64,000 bases of DNA from contig CM051455.1 in assembly GCA_028274465.1 (NCBI GenBank), forward strand, positions 93,504,365 to 93,568,364, read 5' to 3'. The notes under the pieces are model-generated. The model did not search any database and was not told where the DNA came from. It was given only the letters and a program-made list of their open reading frames with translations. A program made the translations under genes and the position numbers. Below, in pieces: positions 20,776 through 33,655 of this stretch. Every line of letters starts with the position of its first letter. Positions within the stretch are counted from its first letter, which is position 1. Source of the stretch: Plantago ovata (lineage: Eukaryota > Streptophyta > Magnoliopsida > Lamiales > Plantaginaceae).

Positions 20776-22629
20776 AGAAGCTTCACCAATCTTAACCAAT
20801 ACGTTCTTCACAACGCCTTCGGTTCTCACAAAGGATCCATCCGCCAATTGCACAATAGCCTTATGCTCAAATAGTTTTCCAAGGCCACTCTTCTCAAACA
20901 CATTCATTGGGAGCACATTAGAGTAATATCCCGTATCTAGTGTAGCACGAACATCTTCAATTTCACCAATCCCAACCTTAACATCGAAACTCTCAGGAAT
21001 TGGCTCGGGATCCTCTTGCTCCTCTTCACTCACATCAAAACCAAGGTCCTTCTCTTCTTCCTTGGCTAGTGGAGGTTCTCCATCCTTGTAACACTCACAT
21101 TTAGCAACCTTCTTGATGGTGATTTCAACAGGAAGATCACCCACCAAGGTAATAGACATCGACTTCTCAGTGGTGCTAGGCAACTTTCCATGCTCCCTAC
21201 TCGCTCCACGGTCAATCAACTCTTGCATCTTTGATGGGCAAGCCTAGTGCTCTCTTCTAAACGATCAAGCCTCGCCCTAGTCTTCTCAGAATCTTCTTCA
21301 TAACGCTTAAGAAAACTTTGGGTGTGATCAACTATTTTCTGCAAGATTTCCATGAATAGAGCCGTCTTCGACTTCGATTGCTCCTTGGGAGTGGGATTTT
21401 CGCAGTGATCATTACCATAGATAAGCTTACTATGGTCTTGGTTAGGGCCATAAGTTTGGCTAGCCGGTGCATATCCTTGATTGTTTCGGAACCCTCTTCT
21501 CCAAAATCCACCTCGAGGATTCCTACCATCTTGTCCATAGCTAGAGTCTTGAGTACCAAATTCCGCAGCAAAAGCTTCCTCTTCGCTTCCTTGAACCCAA
21601 TTGCCATCATCATATGCAAGCTCCGATCTACACATATGAGCTCCATGCCCATAGTTCTTGCATATTCGGCAAACTTCATTCGACATAGATGTTCCTACGG
21701 AGCTCTTGAGGACTTGTTTAAAATCATTGGTAAAGCACTCGAATCGATCACCATTCCCCCCATACATAGGGGCCTCATGTGTAGGTGGTGCTTCAGGTCC
21801 ACGTCTCCTAACCATTGCTCTTGGATCCTTGAATTGCGAACCCTTTTCAAGCCTTTCGAAAACCACCCAAACGGCTTCCGCGGTTTCCTCAAAAATATTG
21901 CCACGGCATTGGAAATCCACCACTTGCTGATTCTCAAAGGTTAGTCCATTGTAGAAGTGTTGGACAAGATCTGAAAGCTCAAAACCATGGTGAGGGCACT
22001 TGTTCATGAGGTCTTGGAACCTCTCAAACACGGTGTAGATGGTCTCATCATAGTCTTGTTTGAATCCAGTGATTTGCGCCTTAAGCGCGGTAGTCAATGT
22101 GTGAGGAAAGTATTTCTCCATGAATGCTGAAAAAACCTTTGCCCAAGTGTCAAGCGAACCTGCCGGTAGAGAACTCAACCATGCCTTGGCCTTGTCGCCA
22201 AGCCCCATAGCAAAAACCTTCATTCTCAACTCATCCGCTGTTATTTCAGCTCCGGGTCGTGGAACTTGGTTGACGAAGTCATCGATATCATGCAAGTACC
22301 CCAGCACGTCTTCCCTAGCCAAGCCATAGAACCTCGGAAGTTGCTGGAACATGTGGTTTTTTATTTCCAGATCTCGAGTTGCAGACGGAAGAACAATCGC
22401 CGGTCCCCTCATACGATCCTTAGTGGGTTGAACCCATGATTTCAGTGGTCTAGCTTCTGCCATTACGACGATTTCTTAAAAAAAGACTGTGTAGAGATTC
22501 AGAGAAATCGGTATCCTCTATTTCCTCTAGTTCACGTGGTCAAAGTAGTCGCCTTCTTTGGTGGTAGACTCTGTCGATTTCAGCGATTGGTTCAGCAAGC
22601 GGTGTTCCTCTAGATCGTGTACTTCGCAT
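20776..22629 (-). pseudogene. gag-protease of element F, protease end missing
   Basis: Starts at 22629 with the MRSTRSRGTPL segment. The gag domain, zinc knuckle CRICKNYGHGAHMC, a glycine- and asparagine-rich stretch (GRNPRGGFWRRGFRNNQGYA), a coiled-coil-like stretch and the protease follow on the minus strand. The protease has LDTGYYSNVLP at about 20930, where LDTGSYSNVLP is usual. It is nearly identical to the copy in H. Two or more breaks. Confidence 0.88.
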
Positions 22630-22768
22630 ACACTATCTGTAACAAGCTAAGAAAAGAGTATCAGGAGAGATAAAATTAACTAATCTACTAAAACTAGGAA
22701 TTGAATGCTGAAAATATAAATAAGCTAAACAGAAAAAAGGAGTATAGTCCCCGGCAACGGCGCCAATT

Positions 22769-23015
22769 TGATGAACCGAATTTGTCAGACTCAATTAATC
22801 AAATAAATTTGTTTTTAGCCAAAGGCAATTCACAACTACAATGAAAACCAAGGTACGTAGTGTAGCTGTAAAATAACCTCGAGTGTCGATCTCTAAGGAC
22901 TATAACGAGCTTTATCTAATTTAACTTAAACTATAAACTCAACAAACGACTTAGCACAGATTTTCTTAACAATAATAATGGAAGTTAGTGATAGTATGAT
23001 CATTCAAAGCATCAA
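22769..23015 (-). repeat. Partial 5' LTR of element F
   Basis: This is the first 247 bases on the plus strand of an LTR whose full version is at 29289-30470 (H). It is cut off where leader sequence of element G starts, which is the junction of the tandem duplication. Confidence 0.85.
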
Positions 23016-23148
23016 GTTAACTCCTTTTCTCTGTTTAATTTGTTTATATTTTCAGCATTCAATTCCTAGTTCTAGTAGTTTTAGTTTTCCTATTTAATCT
23101 CTCCCTGATACTCCTTTCCTAGCTTGTCACAGATATTCAGGTCTTGTG

Positions 23149-24909
23149 ATGGCTCGCCCACTTTTGAAATCATGGGTTCAACCCAACAAAGCACTGATGA
23201 GAGGTCCGGCTATTGTTCTTTCTGCTGCAACTCGAGATTTGGAAATCAAAAGTTGCATGTACCAGCAACTCCCGAGGTTCTATGGGTCGGCTAGGGAAGA
23301 TGTTATGGGATAGCTGAATGATATTGACGATTTTATCAACAATCTTCCAAGGCCCGGAGCTGGGATAACGGACGATGACCTAAGGATGAAGGTTTTTGCT
23401 ATGGGGCTTGGTGATAAAGCCAAGGCATGGTTAAGCTCTCTGGAAGCCGGATCACTAGACACCTGGGACAAGGTGTATTCTGCTTTTATGGAGAAATACT
23501 TTCCTCACACATTGACTACCGCACTTAAGGCACAAATCACAGGATTCAAACAGGACTATAATGAGACCATCTACACCGCTTTCGAGAGGTTCAAGGACCT
23601 CATGCACAAGTGTCCACACCATGGTTTTGGGCTTCTTGATCTTGTCCAACACTTCTACAATGGACTCACATATGAGGGTCAACAGGTGGTGGATTTCCAA
23701 TGCCGTGGAACTATCTAGGAAGAGACCGCCGAGGATGTGTGGGCGTGTTTCGAAAGGCTTGCTAAAGGATCTCAATCCAAGAATCCAAGAGCAATGGTTA
23801 GAAGGCGTGGACCTGAGGCTCCACCAAACGAGGAGATCCCAATGCATGAAGTGAATGGTGTGAGTGGCGATAGGTTCGAAGGTTTCGCCAATCAGATGAG
23901 GCAAGCTCTAAGTGGCCTAATCGGAACTTCTCTCTCCAACGAGGTATGTAGGGTGTGCAAGAATTATGGGCATGTGACTCATATGTGTAGATCAGATCTA
24001 GCACGAGAAGATGTTCACTTGGGAAACCGTAGTAATCCTACTCCTAAGGACGAAGCATCTACATCCAAGTCAGCAACTCTCTTGGATAATTTACATAAAT
24101 TGGTGGATTTCACCCAAGTGTTTTTGAAGAGATACGAGGAGGATTCGGCAAAGATCAATGCTCGTCTGGATCAATTGGAAGCTAGAGCTAGTAGAGAGCA
24201 AGGAAAGTTACATAGCAGCACTGAGAGGTCCATGTCGATCAACTTGGTGGGAGATCAACCAGTGGAAATCACCATTAAGCAAGTTGCTAAGTGCGAGTGT
24301 TACAAGGATGAAGAGCCTCCACTAGCCAAGGAAGAAGAGAAGGACCTTGGTGGAGAGAAGCAAGAGAATCCCGAGCCACTCCCCCAAAGTTTCGATGTTA
24401 AGGTCGGGATTGGCGAACTTGAAGATGTCCGTGCCACACTAGACACGGGATCTTACTCGAATGTGCTACCCATGACTGTGTTCGAGAAGAGTGGCCTTCG
24501 AGAGCTTTCGAAGCATAAGGCCATTGTGCAACTAGCGGATGGATCCTTTATGAGACCCGAAGGCGTTGTGAAAAATGTGTTGGTCAAGATTGGTGAAGCT
24601 TTTGTATACACCAATTTTGTAGTTATGGCGGCGTCTGCACCTGGGACGAGGGATGTCATTCTCTTGGGGCGAACGTTCTTGACTAAGCTACGCTCCGTGA
24701 TGGACATCTACCAAAGAACTTGCACTATTGAAGTGGATGTCAAGCAACACGTGTTGCAAGCCATATCTGATCCACCTGATCCGCCTGATATTTCTTACAC
24801 TACTCACTACTGTGGTCTTGCAGCCTATGTCCTTTCTTATTCACAGGTTCGTGGCATGAGGAGGAGATCCATGAAGAGGAAGTCTAGTACCCTCAAGAAG
24901 AAGAGCTAG
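23149..24909 (+). pseudogene. gag-protease of element G
   Basis: Same architecture as D: MARPLLKSWVQPNKAL start, gag domain, zinc knuckle CRVCKNYGHVTHMC (about 23955-23995), helical stretch, protease with LDTGSYSNVLP (about 24440), basic tail. The near-identity to D is explained by segmental duplication rather than independent insertion. About two breaks. Confidence 0.9.
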
Positions 24910-26254
24910 GCGCAGACAGGAGTCGAGCTAAAGACTTTAAACAATGGCGCTATCCGGGAGGCAACCCGGAGTTTTTATCGCTTTTTTACCGCTTTAATGC
25001 ATGCATATCATTGTGTTTTATTTTATATTTCCGTATGATTTTGGTTTCTCACGAGTTTCCTTGAGTCCTATAAGTTATAGGTACAAGCTGGCTCTCACCT
25101 TAAATCCACTTTCGACATTCGGGACGAGGGATGACGTTCAGGTTTGGGGGGGGGGGGTTATCGCCGGTATTTCTATACTTGTTTTGGTTATGATTACTCG
25201 TGAAACCTTTTGTTGCATTTGCACGTTTACTGCTTTCTTAGTTTTTTTTAGGTTGCATTCACTGCATTCATCCTAGGATAGTCTTGCAAGTTTTATATGG
25301 AGTTTATTGCCGAATTTTTTGAACTTTTTTTTATTGGGTAAATTAACTAACTATGCCATTATTGGGTAGACTTGTTTTTCGTTTTCCATTTCCCTATCGT
25401 GAGTTTATTTTTCCTTTTCCGTAAAATTTTGTACTCCAACCTATTCTTTCGAATAGGTTTGGGGAGTCGTGTGAGTCATTTTCTCTCTTTTTGTTATGCT
25501 ACTGCTGGCTTAAAAAATCGAAAAAAAAAAAGAAAAAAATTCCAGACAAAAAGAAGAAAGCAAAAAAGAAACTGGAAAGAAAAAAAAAAAGAAAAAAAAG
25601 AAAAGACCCCAAAAAAGCAAGAAGGGTCCAAAAAGAAAGCCAAATAGCAGTTTAGCAAAATGTTGTGTCTCATTTTTCAATTCTAGTAATGTTCGTAATC
25701 GTGTTGTAATTTTCTATTTTTTTGCCTTTTGTTTTTGAGTGTCATCTGTTCTAGACAACCCTCGTCCTGCCATTCAGGAAGTGGTGAATAGCTTAAGACT
25801 TTACTTAGGAGATGGGTAGAATAGGGGAGTGTTATCTTTTATAGGGAACCCTCCTTCGTTTGATGAGAGTCAGTACTGGTTCGACCTCTTTGAGGAAAAG
25901 TCTTAACATGGTGGAACAGCAGTAAGTCCTCAGTTTCATAGGCACAGGACAACCATTCGTATCTTAGCATGCTTCATTACGTTGTCACTGACTAGGTCCA
26001 GGTAGAGAATGTTACGAGAGACTATCTTGTCTTGACATAAGTGCTTATGTGGATGTGTATAACTCAATCAAGGTATTCTTCAACCTATATCCATGCTTTG
26101 ATTTATATGGTTTTTGTTCATATGTTTTTTTATAGATTCAGTATATTAGTTCATTTTATTTGGCATGAGACTCCATTTTTTGTGTTGCATTGTTTTTTGC
26201 ATTAGATTCTAGCTTAGTTGCTTGAGGACAAGCAAAGGTTCGGTTTGGGGAGTT
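24910..26254 (+). other. 3' noncoding region and polypurine tract of element G
   Basis: Homologous to 17791-19453 but shorter, with a single hairpin (25438-25459), the purine-only tract (about 25515-25610) and the polypurine tract. No gene. Confidence 0.8.
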
Positions 26255-27360
26255 TGATGAATGTGTATTTTACACTTTCATTTAGGTCTTTTTCACCTAT
26301 TTTAGCTATCTTCTATGTTAATGTAGCTATATTTTAGTGCATTTTATTAGAATAGTGTCACGTTTCCCTTTAGATTTTATTTTACAGGTTTTGGTTGAAA
26401 AACGAGGATTTCAGGGCAATTATATTGAAGTTGACAAGGAATTGGTGTTCCAGAAGCCTATTTGGAGTATCTGAAGGTTTCCGGATAGGATTTGGAGTCT
26501 AGGGGTCGAATCTGGAGATTAGAAGGCCACTAGAAGTCAGAAACCGAGTCCGAAAAGGGGAAGAAATCCAAAAACGCGTCGAAAACGCGGAATTCCGCGA
26601 AATTTACTCCCGGACGAATCGTCCGGGATGTGGGGCGAATCGCCCCACACCAGGCGAATCGCCCGGTGTGTGGGGCCCTTCGCCCCACACTAATTCGAAC
26701 ACTATATATAGTTGCTCAGTTCTTCTCCGAAATTCACACTTTTCCAGACCTTCTCTCTCACCTTTCTCTGTAGTTTTAGGTAGGATCTTCCCAGAGCCTA
26801 TTCTGGGGGTTCGTAGCTTAGGAGACACTTTTCATAGCAGTTTGGAGCTTGTAAGATCGCGATTCTTCGGAGATTGACAACCTTCGGTAACATTGTATCT
26901 TACAGTTTATTCTACTTATTTTTATATATCTTTCAACATGTTTTCTTCTATGATTTATGTTGATTGCATGACAACTATGAGTAGCTAAACTTCTCGTTGG
27001 TGATAGTATGTGAATTCTTAGCGAAGGGTTGATAATTATGCTAATGGCTATATCGCGCTTTATACTCCGTGTTATTGCTTTATTTCTTTGATCAGGCGGA
27101 GCCTATATCTTTGTATTTTGATTAATTATTGCACACAATTGGACCGGTCTTCGACCTATGCATATCTATATCTTCGTAGTGTTGAATAATTATGGAACAC
27201 AATTGGACAATTCTTTAGTGACCTATCATAATCTATATCTTCGTAGTGTGTGATAATTACAACAGGACAATTGATTTATCAAAGATCTCCATGCAAAACC
27301 GAGGAATTTACGCATGATTATTAACCCGTTATGCTTTGAAGGACCATACTATCACCAATC
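26255..27360 (+). repeat. 3' LTR of element G, incomplete at its end
   Basis: Starts TGATGAATG after the polypurine tract. TATATATA box at 26703-26710, dyad cluster at 26607-26690. It joins the minus-strand protease of H at about 27352-27361, within a TCACCAATCT stretch that both sequences contain. Confidence 0.88.
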
Positions 27361-29149
27361 TTAACCAATACGTTCTTCACAACGCCTTCGGTTCTCACAA
27401 AGGATCCATCCGCCAATTTCACAATAGCCTTATGCTCATATAGATTTCCAAGGCCACTCTTCTCAAACACATTCATTGGTAGCACATTAGAGTAAGATCC
27501 CGTATCTAGTGTAGCACGAACATCTTCAATTTCACCAATCCCAACCTTAACATCGAAACTCTCAGGAATTGGCTCGGGATCCTCTTGCTCCTCTTCACTC
27601 ACATCAAAACCAAGGTCCTTCTCTTCTTCCTTGGCTAGTGGAGGTTCTCCATCCTTGCAACACTCACATTTAGCAACCTTTTTTATGGTGATTTCAACAG
27701 GAACCCACCAAGGTAATAGACATCGACTTCTCAGTGGTGCTAGGCAACTTTCCGTGCTCCCTACTCGCTCCACGGTCAATCAACTCTTGCATCTTTTGAT
27801 GGGAAAGCCTAGTGCTCTCTTCTAAACGATCCAGCCTCGCCCTAGTCTTCTCAAAATCTTCTTCATAACGCTTAAGAAAACTTTGGGTGTGATCAACTAT
27901 TTTCTGCAAGTTTTCCATGAATAGAGCCGTCTTCGACTTCGATTGCTCCTTGGGAGTGGGATTTTCGCAGTGATCATTACCATAGATAAGCTTACTACGG
28001 TCTTGGTTAGGGCCATAAGTTTGGCTAGCCGGTGCATATCCTTGATTGTTTCGGAACCCTCTTCTCCAAAATCCACCTCGAGGATTCCTACCATCTTGTC
28101 CATAGCTAGAGTCTTGAGTACCAAATTCCGCAGCAAAAGCTTCCTCTTCGCTTCCTTGAACCCAATTGCCATCATCATATGCAAGCTCCGATCTACACAT
28201 ATGAGCTCCATGCCCATAGTTCTTGCATATTCGGCAAACTTCATTCGACATAGATGTTCCTACGGAGCTCTTGAGGACTTGTTTCAAATCATTGGTAAAG
28301 CACTCGAATCGATCACCATTCCCCCCATACATAGGGGCCTCCTGTGTAGGTGGTGCTTCAGGTCCACGTCTCCTAACCATTGCTCTTGGATCCTTGAATT
28401 GCGAACCCTTTTCAAGCCTTTCGAAAACCACCCAAACGGCTTCCGCGGTTTCCTCAAAAATATTGCCACGGCATTGGAAATCCACCACTTGCTGATTCTC
28501 AAAGGTTAGTCCATTGTAGAAGTGTTGGACAAGATCTGAAAGCTCAAAACCATGGTGAGGGCACTTGTTCATGAGGTCTTGGAACCTCTCAAACACGGTG
28601 TAGATGGTCTCATCATAGTCTTGTTTGAATCCAGTGATTTGCGCCTTAAGCGCGGTAGTCAATGTGTAAGGAAAGTATTTCTCCATGAATGTTGAAAAAA
28701 CCTTTGCCCAAGTGTCAAGCGAACCCGCCGGTAGAGAACTCAACCATGCCTTGGCCTTGTCGCCAAGCCCCATAGCAAAAACCTTCATTCTCAACTCATT
28801 CGCTGTTATTTCAGCTCCGGTCGTGGAACTTGGTTGACGAAGTCATCGATATCATGCAAGTTGCTGGAACATGTGGTTTTTTATTTCCAGATCTCGAGTT
28901 GCAGACGGAAGAACAATCGCCGGTCCCCTCATACGATCCTGAGTGGGTTGAACCTATGATTTCAGTGGTCTAGCTTCTGCCATTACGACGATTTCTTAAA
29001 AAAAGACTGCGTAGAGATTCAGAGAAATTGGTATCCTCTATTTCCTCTAGTTCACGTCGTCGAAGTAGTCGCCTTCTTTGGTGGTAGACTCTGTCGATTT
29101 CAGCGATTGGTTCAGCAAGCGGTGTTCCTCTAGATCGTGTACTTCACAT
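27361..29149 (-). pseudogene. gag-protease of element H
   Basis: Starts at 29149 on minus. The gag domain, zinc knuckle CRICKNYGHGAHMC, helical stretch and protease with LDTGSYSNVLP (about 27500) are recognisable and match F almost base for base. The protease end is absent at the junction with G. Several breaks. Confidence 0.87.
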
Positions 29150-29288
29150 ACACTATCTGTAACAAGCTAAGAAAAGAGTATCAGGAGAGATCAAATTAAC
29201 TAATCTACTAAAACTAGGAATTGAATGCTGAAAATATAAATAAGCTAAACAGAAAAAAGGAGTATAGTCCCCGGCAACGGCGCCAATT

Positions 29289-30470
29289 TGATGAACCGAA
29301 TTTGTCATACTCAATTAATCAAATAAATTTGTTTTTAGCCAAAGGCAATTCACAACTACAATGAAAACCAAGGTACGTAGTGTAGCAGTAAAATAACCTC
29401 GAGTGTCGATCTCTAAGGACTATAACTAGCTTTATCTAATTTAACTTAAACTATAAACTCAACAAACGACTTAGCACAGATTTTCTTAACAATAATAATG
29501 GAAGTTAGTGATAGTATGATCATTCAAAGCATCAAGTTAATAATCATGCATGAAGTACTTGAACGTTTGCATAGAAATCTAAGATCATGAATTGTCCAAT
29601 GTGTTCCGTTCAATTCAACACTACGAAGATAGAGGGCTTAAATAGATCGAAGAAATAAAGTAATAAGTCAAGTCTGAATCGCATTACAGCCAATCATGCA
29701 TAATTAAGAACCCAATCTAAGAAATCACATACTATCACCAACGATAGATTTAGCTACTCATAGATGAATTGCAATCAACAAGAATCAAAGCAAGATTGAA
29801 TGAAAACATGTTGAAAGAAATAAATAAAAGTAGAAAAATCATGAGATACAATGTTACCGATGAAGGTTGTCAATCTCCGAAGAATTGCTAACTCACAAGC
29901 AAGAATTGATAAACAACGAGGTCCAATTGCTATGCTTAATCCTCCAAATTGATAAGAAAAAGAGTCTCCTATGCTAAGAATTCCCAGAACAGGCTCTGGA
30001 GAATTCGTCTCTCAAAATAATGTGAAAAGATATGAAAAACGTAGAAACAGGTGCAACTATATATAGGAGTTCGGAGGACGTGGGGTGAACCGCCCCACAT
30101 CCCGGGCGAACCGCCCGGGAGCTCCAGTGGCGGTGGACGCGTTTTTGACCCGTTTTTGTTCTTCTTTTCCTTTTCGGACTCGGATTTTGCCTTCTAGTGA
30201 CCTTTAAGCCTTGAAACTTGACCCCTAGACCTCAAATCTCGTCCGGAACCTTCTAGACACACCACGGATGACCACAAAACACCGAATCTTCGTTCTCTTC
30301 AACATAATTGCCCATAAAAACACGTTTTTCATCTAAAACCTTAAAAATGCAAAGAAAAGGGAAACGTGACACTATTCTAATAAAATGCACTAAAATATAA
30401 GCTAAATTAACCTAGAGGATAACTAAATTGGTGAAAAAGACTCGAATAAGTGTAAAATACACGTTCATCA
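29289..30470 (-). repeat. 5' LTR of element H
   Basis: Full-length 1.18-kb LTR of the F/H variant. The TATATATA box is at 30058-30065 on minus, with two dyads (GGGGTGAACCGCCCC and CCCGGGCGAACCGCCCGGG) at 30079-30125. The U3-side start, seen on plus as GTGTAAAATACACGTTCATCA-type sequence ending at 30470, is shared with family 1. Confidence 0.9.
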
Positions 30471-33104
30471 GCCGTGTATGCAGTAGAAGCCTGCCAGTAA
30501 TGCTTCTTCAATACAACTCCACTCCATTTTAGCTTGAAATTGTCATATATGTGTTTTGCACATTTCCTGTTTATGACATATGGGCATTTCTCCTCAATCA
30601 CATTCACTAACCCCTGCAACCATAAAGAAAATCAAATAAAGAACAGTGAAAAATTAAAAACTGTAAACAATAAAGATCTGGAACCAAAAAAAGAACAATA
30701 AACACATTACCTTTTGTCTATGTGCCATGAAATGCCAATGTTTGTCAGCCTCAAAAGGACCAACAAACATATCCAAGCAATGCATGAAGAAACCCCATGA
30801 CTCCTTGCATTCTATCTCAACAATGGCCCAATCTAGAGGAAATATACCACGGTTTGCATCTGTGCCGACTGCACTTAGCAGTACACCTCCATACCTTCCC
30901 TTTAAGTGACATCCATCGAAGAACAAAAATGGAGGACAACCTACCAAAAAACCTTTCTTAAGACCAGCTAATCCACAAAAATATCTATTAAAGTGTGGCT
31001 CCCTTCCAATTGCAGGGATGGTCTCCAGCTCTGACACTGATCCTGGATTGGTAATCTTCACCATGTCCATATATTTTGGAGCCAGCCTGTAGGCTTCTTC
31101 TTCTTCAGGGTTACCACCCAATATCAGTTGAGCTTTCTCCCTTGCCCTTCAAACCTTCATATAAGGCACTTTCACTTTGAGCTTCTTATTTACCCATAAC
31201 TCCAACTTCTTAGCACTGAGATTTGGATGCTCTTTGAGTTCCTCCACAAACTTCTCACACAAATAGTTTGTGTCTGCCATCTTGGGATCTACTTGCCTTA
31301 CACACCTGTGTGTTCCAATGTATCTCTTCACCATTAGGGACTTATCTTCTGTTTCACTAGCATGAAGTCTCCATGGACAACCCTTCAAAAAAGAAAAACT
31401 AGTTAAACACATGCAATTTCACAAAAAATGAAACAAGTTCAATCAACAAATGCATACCTTAACCTTGGCCTTGCAGTAAACAGTCACCCTATCCTTGTCA
31501 TTCCTCTGCCTACCCATGCTGAATCCTATATTCAAAGAATACTCCTTCAATCTTCTCCTAAGGTCATATACAATAGCATATACCTGCCCAACTTCAAACT
31601 CTTTATCCTCAGGATCATAGTTCTCCTCAAATTCATCTCCAAATCCAGCCTTCTTGTCTACCATACTCTGGCTCTCCATCACTTGGGTATGGGACTGGTT
31701 CACAATCATCATCTCCATTTCCATCAGTAGTTTCATCTTGGTTCACATCATCACCTTAATCCCAACACATATCAATGTATTAATGTCAAATTAAAGTTCA
31801 CAAATATGAACTTATCAATGTATTAATAACAAAATAGAAACACATTACACACCTTCATGGTTCTCCTCATTCTCATGGTTGTTTTCAACATCAGAGTCAC
31901 TACCCTCATCCTTTTTAAACCCAATTAATATATCCTCATCCTCATGAATGTTTTCTTCCCTTGGCTCATCAGTCTCCCAGTCCACAAAGGGCTCATCATC
32001 ACTCTCTCCCATCATCCCATCACTAGGAGCATCTTCCTTCTCATCCTCAACATTCAAAGCTTCAGTATCACTCTCAGACTGAAGCATGTCTTCACCAAAA
32101 TAATCACTATCTTCAGAATCTTCCTCCTCAAACTCATCACTAGCACTTTCCTTCTCAAACTCATAACAAGCAAGTTCCTCCTCAAATCTATCACCAGTAG
32201 TCTCACCCTCAAGGAATAAAGGACCTTGTTCACTTTCACTACTACTATGCCAATCCTCCACAACTGGTGGATCTCCATCATCAGCCCTCTCATCATTTCC
32301 ACCACTATCAGTAGCATTTTGAACCGCAGGGTCCTCCAATGTGGTATAAATGAACATCAAATCATCCACCACTCTATCCCAATTTATAGGATTTACAGGA
32401 ACCTCATTAGGCATCTCATTGCCAGCCTGTAGTGGAGTTTCTTTGTCAAACCTGGGAATGTATACATCCTCTGGGTTTTTTGGATGAGAATCATTGTGTG
32501 TATGAGGTGGACTTAGGAGAGGTGTAGGAGATGTAGGTTGGACAAGCTGAGAAGACTGTGTAGCTTGTGTCATAGGTGGAAATTCATCTTCTTCGGTCAA
32601 ATCAATAACATCAACAGAGGATGGGGAGAAAACTTTGGGTCCTTTAGGTGGTGGAGGCTTGTTTCCCCTTGGCCTAAACACTCTTGTTCTCCTCAGGGGT
32701 GGATCATGCAATGGAACAGTAAATGGCATATCAATATCATCACTCAGCTTCTTCTTACCTTTTTTCCTACTAGGAGAATCATGTTTAGCTAATGGTTCAA
32801 CAATATCAGATAATACAATAACCTCAGCCTCAAGATGTTCCATGTTTTTTTCAAGTAACAACCTAACATCATCATCATTTACTAGCTCTATTTGCTGACC
32901 ACCACTCTCAGACAGAATACCATACAACGAAAAAAACACAGTCTCATCAATACGGCCATTTACAGTCACTTTATTCAACAATGTATCATTCACAGCCTTC
33001 ATGAGTTTTTCGTGAGAATACCTTTTTGGATCGACATCTGCAATAGTGTGCTGATTCTCACCATGGGTAACACGAATCATAAACAAGTGCTTCTTTGTCC
33101 GCAT
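30471..33104 (-). pseudogene. MULE transposase, truncated and inactivated
   Basis: Exon 1 (33104-31853) encodes a PB1-like N-terminus (MRTKKHLFMIRVTHGENQH) and a long acidic, Ser/Pro-rich linker. Exon 2 (31754-31458) carries the MuDR DNA-binding segment (FEVGQVYAIVYDLRRRLKEY, NDKDRVTVYCKAK). Exon 3 (31382-30711) starts GCPWRLHAS and holds the catalytic core, FFDGCHLKGRYGGVLLSAVG and WAIVEIECKESWGFF. Exon 4 (30613-30471) has VIEEKCPYVINRKCAKHIY and is cut by element H. Introns of 98, 75 and 97 bases have GT/AG ends and fit the reading phase. Defects: a frame change in exon 2 near 31650, an in-frame stop at the usual W of KVWRAR near 31147, and AHRQK where SDRQK (catalytic Asp) is usual. Dead copy. 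Confidence 0.88.
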
Positions 33105-33655
33105 TGGTGCAACTGAAACGACAGGGCAAATGCAGAATCAGAAAAAACCCTAGTTTCGACATATTGCCAAAATTCAGAAACACAGACCAAATACGCATAA
33201 CATAGTGACATATAAAGCATAAACATCAAGAAATCATGTAAAAAATTTCAATTTTAAAAAAAAATCGTACTCACCTTCAAACCAGTAGCCATTTTTCAGG
33301 AATCGACCCCCAAAACTCCTCCACAATGTTCGACTAGCGAATATACATCAAATTGAGACCTTCACAGTGCACGATTATGGTTGATTTTGGTCGGAATTGG
33401 CAGTTGCAGGCGAGACGTAATATGGAGGGAAGAAGGGTTTCTGGAGAAGACAAAAGAAGTAATGGGAAAATAAATTCCTTTTGTGTAATATATCCCTTCA
33501 ATTGTCCTAAGGCCGTGTTTGGAGTGAGATTAATGAACAGTGGCCTAAAAGCTGGTCAACGTGAATTTCTTAAAATTGGGCTAGATGTAATTCTCAGACT
33601 AACGAGGAGAAAAATGAAAAGTGGCCTTCTAACAGGGGGAGTCTGAGTAATTTTC
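33105..33655 (-). other. MULE 5' flank and probable terminal inverted repeat
   Basis: No gene is seen. The part nearest the transposase would be its 5' untranslated region, and a splice-like CAG near 33112 suggests an untranslated first exon. The outer 170 bases (about 33490-33655) are GC-richer and include GGCCACTTTTCATTTTTC-like sequence on minus, which is usual for a MULE terminus. Open frames here are incidental. Confidence 0.5.

Larger units (their letters stand above)
20776..23015 (-). mobile_element. Element F: 5' part of a pol-less Athila-like element, fossil
   Basis: Minus strand: partial 5' LTR (22769-23015), primer site (22748-22765), gag-protease (20776-22629). It stops inside the protease where the LTR of D begins. 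Its LTR terminus (TGATGAACCGAATTTGTC) defines a variant shared only with H. With D it forms unit 1 of a tandem duplication whose second copy is G plus H. Confidence 0.85.
23016..27360 (+). mobile_element. Element G: pol-less Athila-like element, duplicate of D, fossil
   Basis: Starts in the leader just downstream of where a primer site would be, then gag-protease (23149-24909), 3' noncoding region (24910-26254) and most of a 3' LTR (26255-27360). It is nearly identical to D along its length but somewhat shorter. Its LTR passes directly into the protease of H. About two breaks in the coding frame. Confidence 0.85.
27361..30470 (-). mobile_element. Element H: 5' part of a pol-less Athila-like element, duplicate of F, fossil
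   Basis: Minus strand: complete 5' LTR (29289-30470), primer site (29268-29285), gag-protease (27361-29149). The LTR ends ACGTTCATCA at 30470 and abuts a MULE transposase exon, so H entered the MULE. The left flank of the insertion is lost, so the target duplication cannot be verified. Several breaks. Confidence 0.85.
30471..33655 (-). mobile_element. MULE (Mutator-like) DNA transposon, 3' end removed by insertion of H
   Basis: It contains a multi-exon MULE transposase (30471-33104) and a 5' flank of about 550 bases. On the plus strand that flank ends at about 33655 in AGTCTGAGTAATTTTCC. Read on minus, the end is GGAAAATTACTCAGACTCCC, which looks like a terminal inverted repeat of the GG(N)AATTAC type. 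The opposite end is missing, so neither the inverted partner nor the 9-bp target duplication can be checked. Confidence 0.75.

Noticed and set aside
32226-32898. Plus-strand frames antisense to the MULE first exon
   Set aside because: The minus strand carries a coherent MULE N-terminus with splice sites. The plus frames are short and overlap each other.
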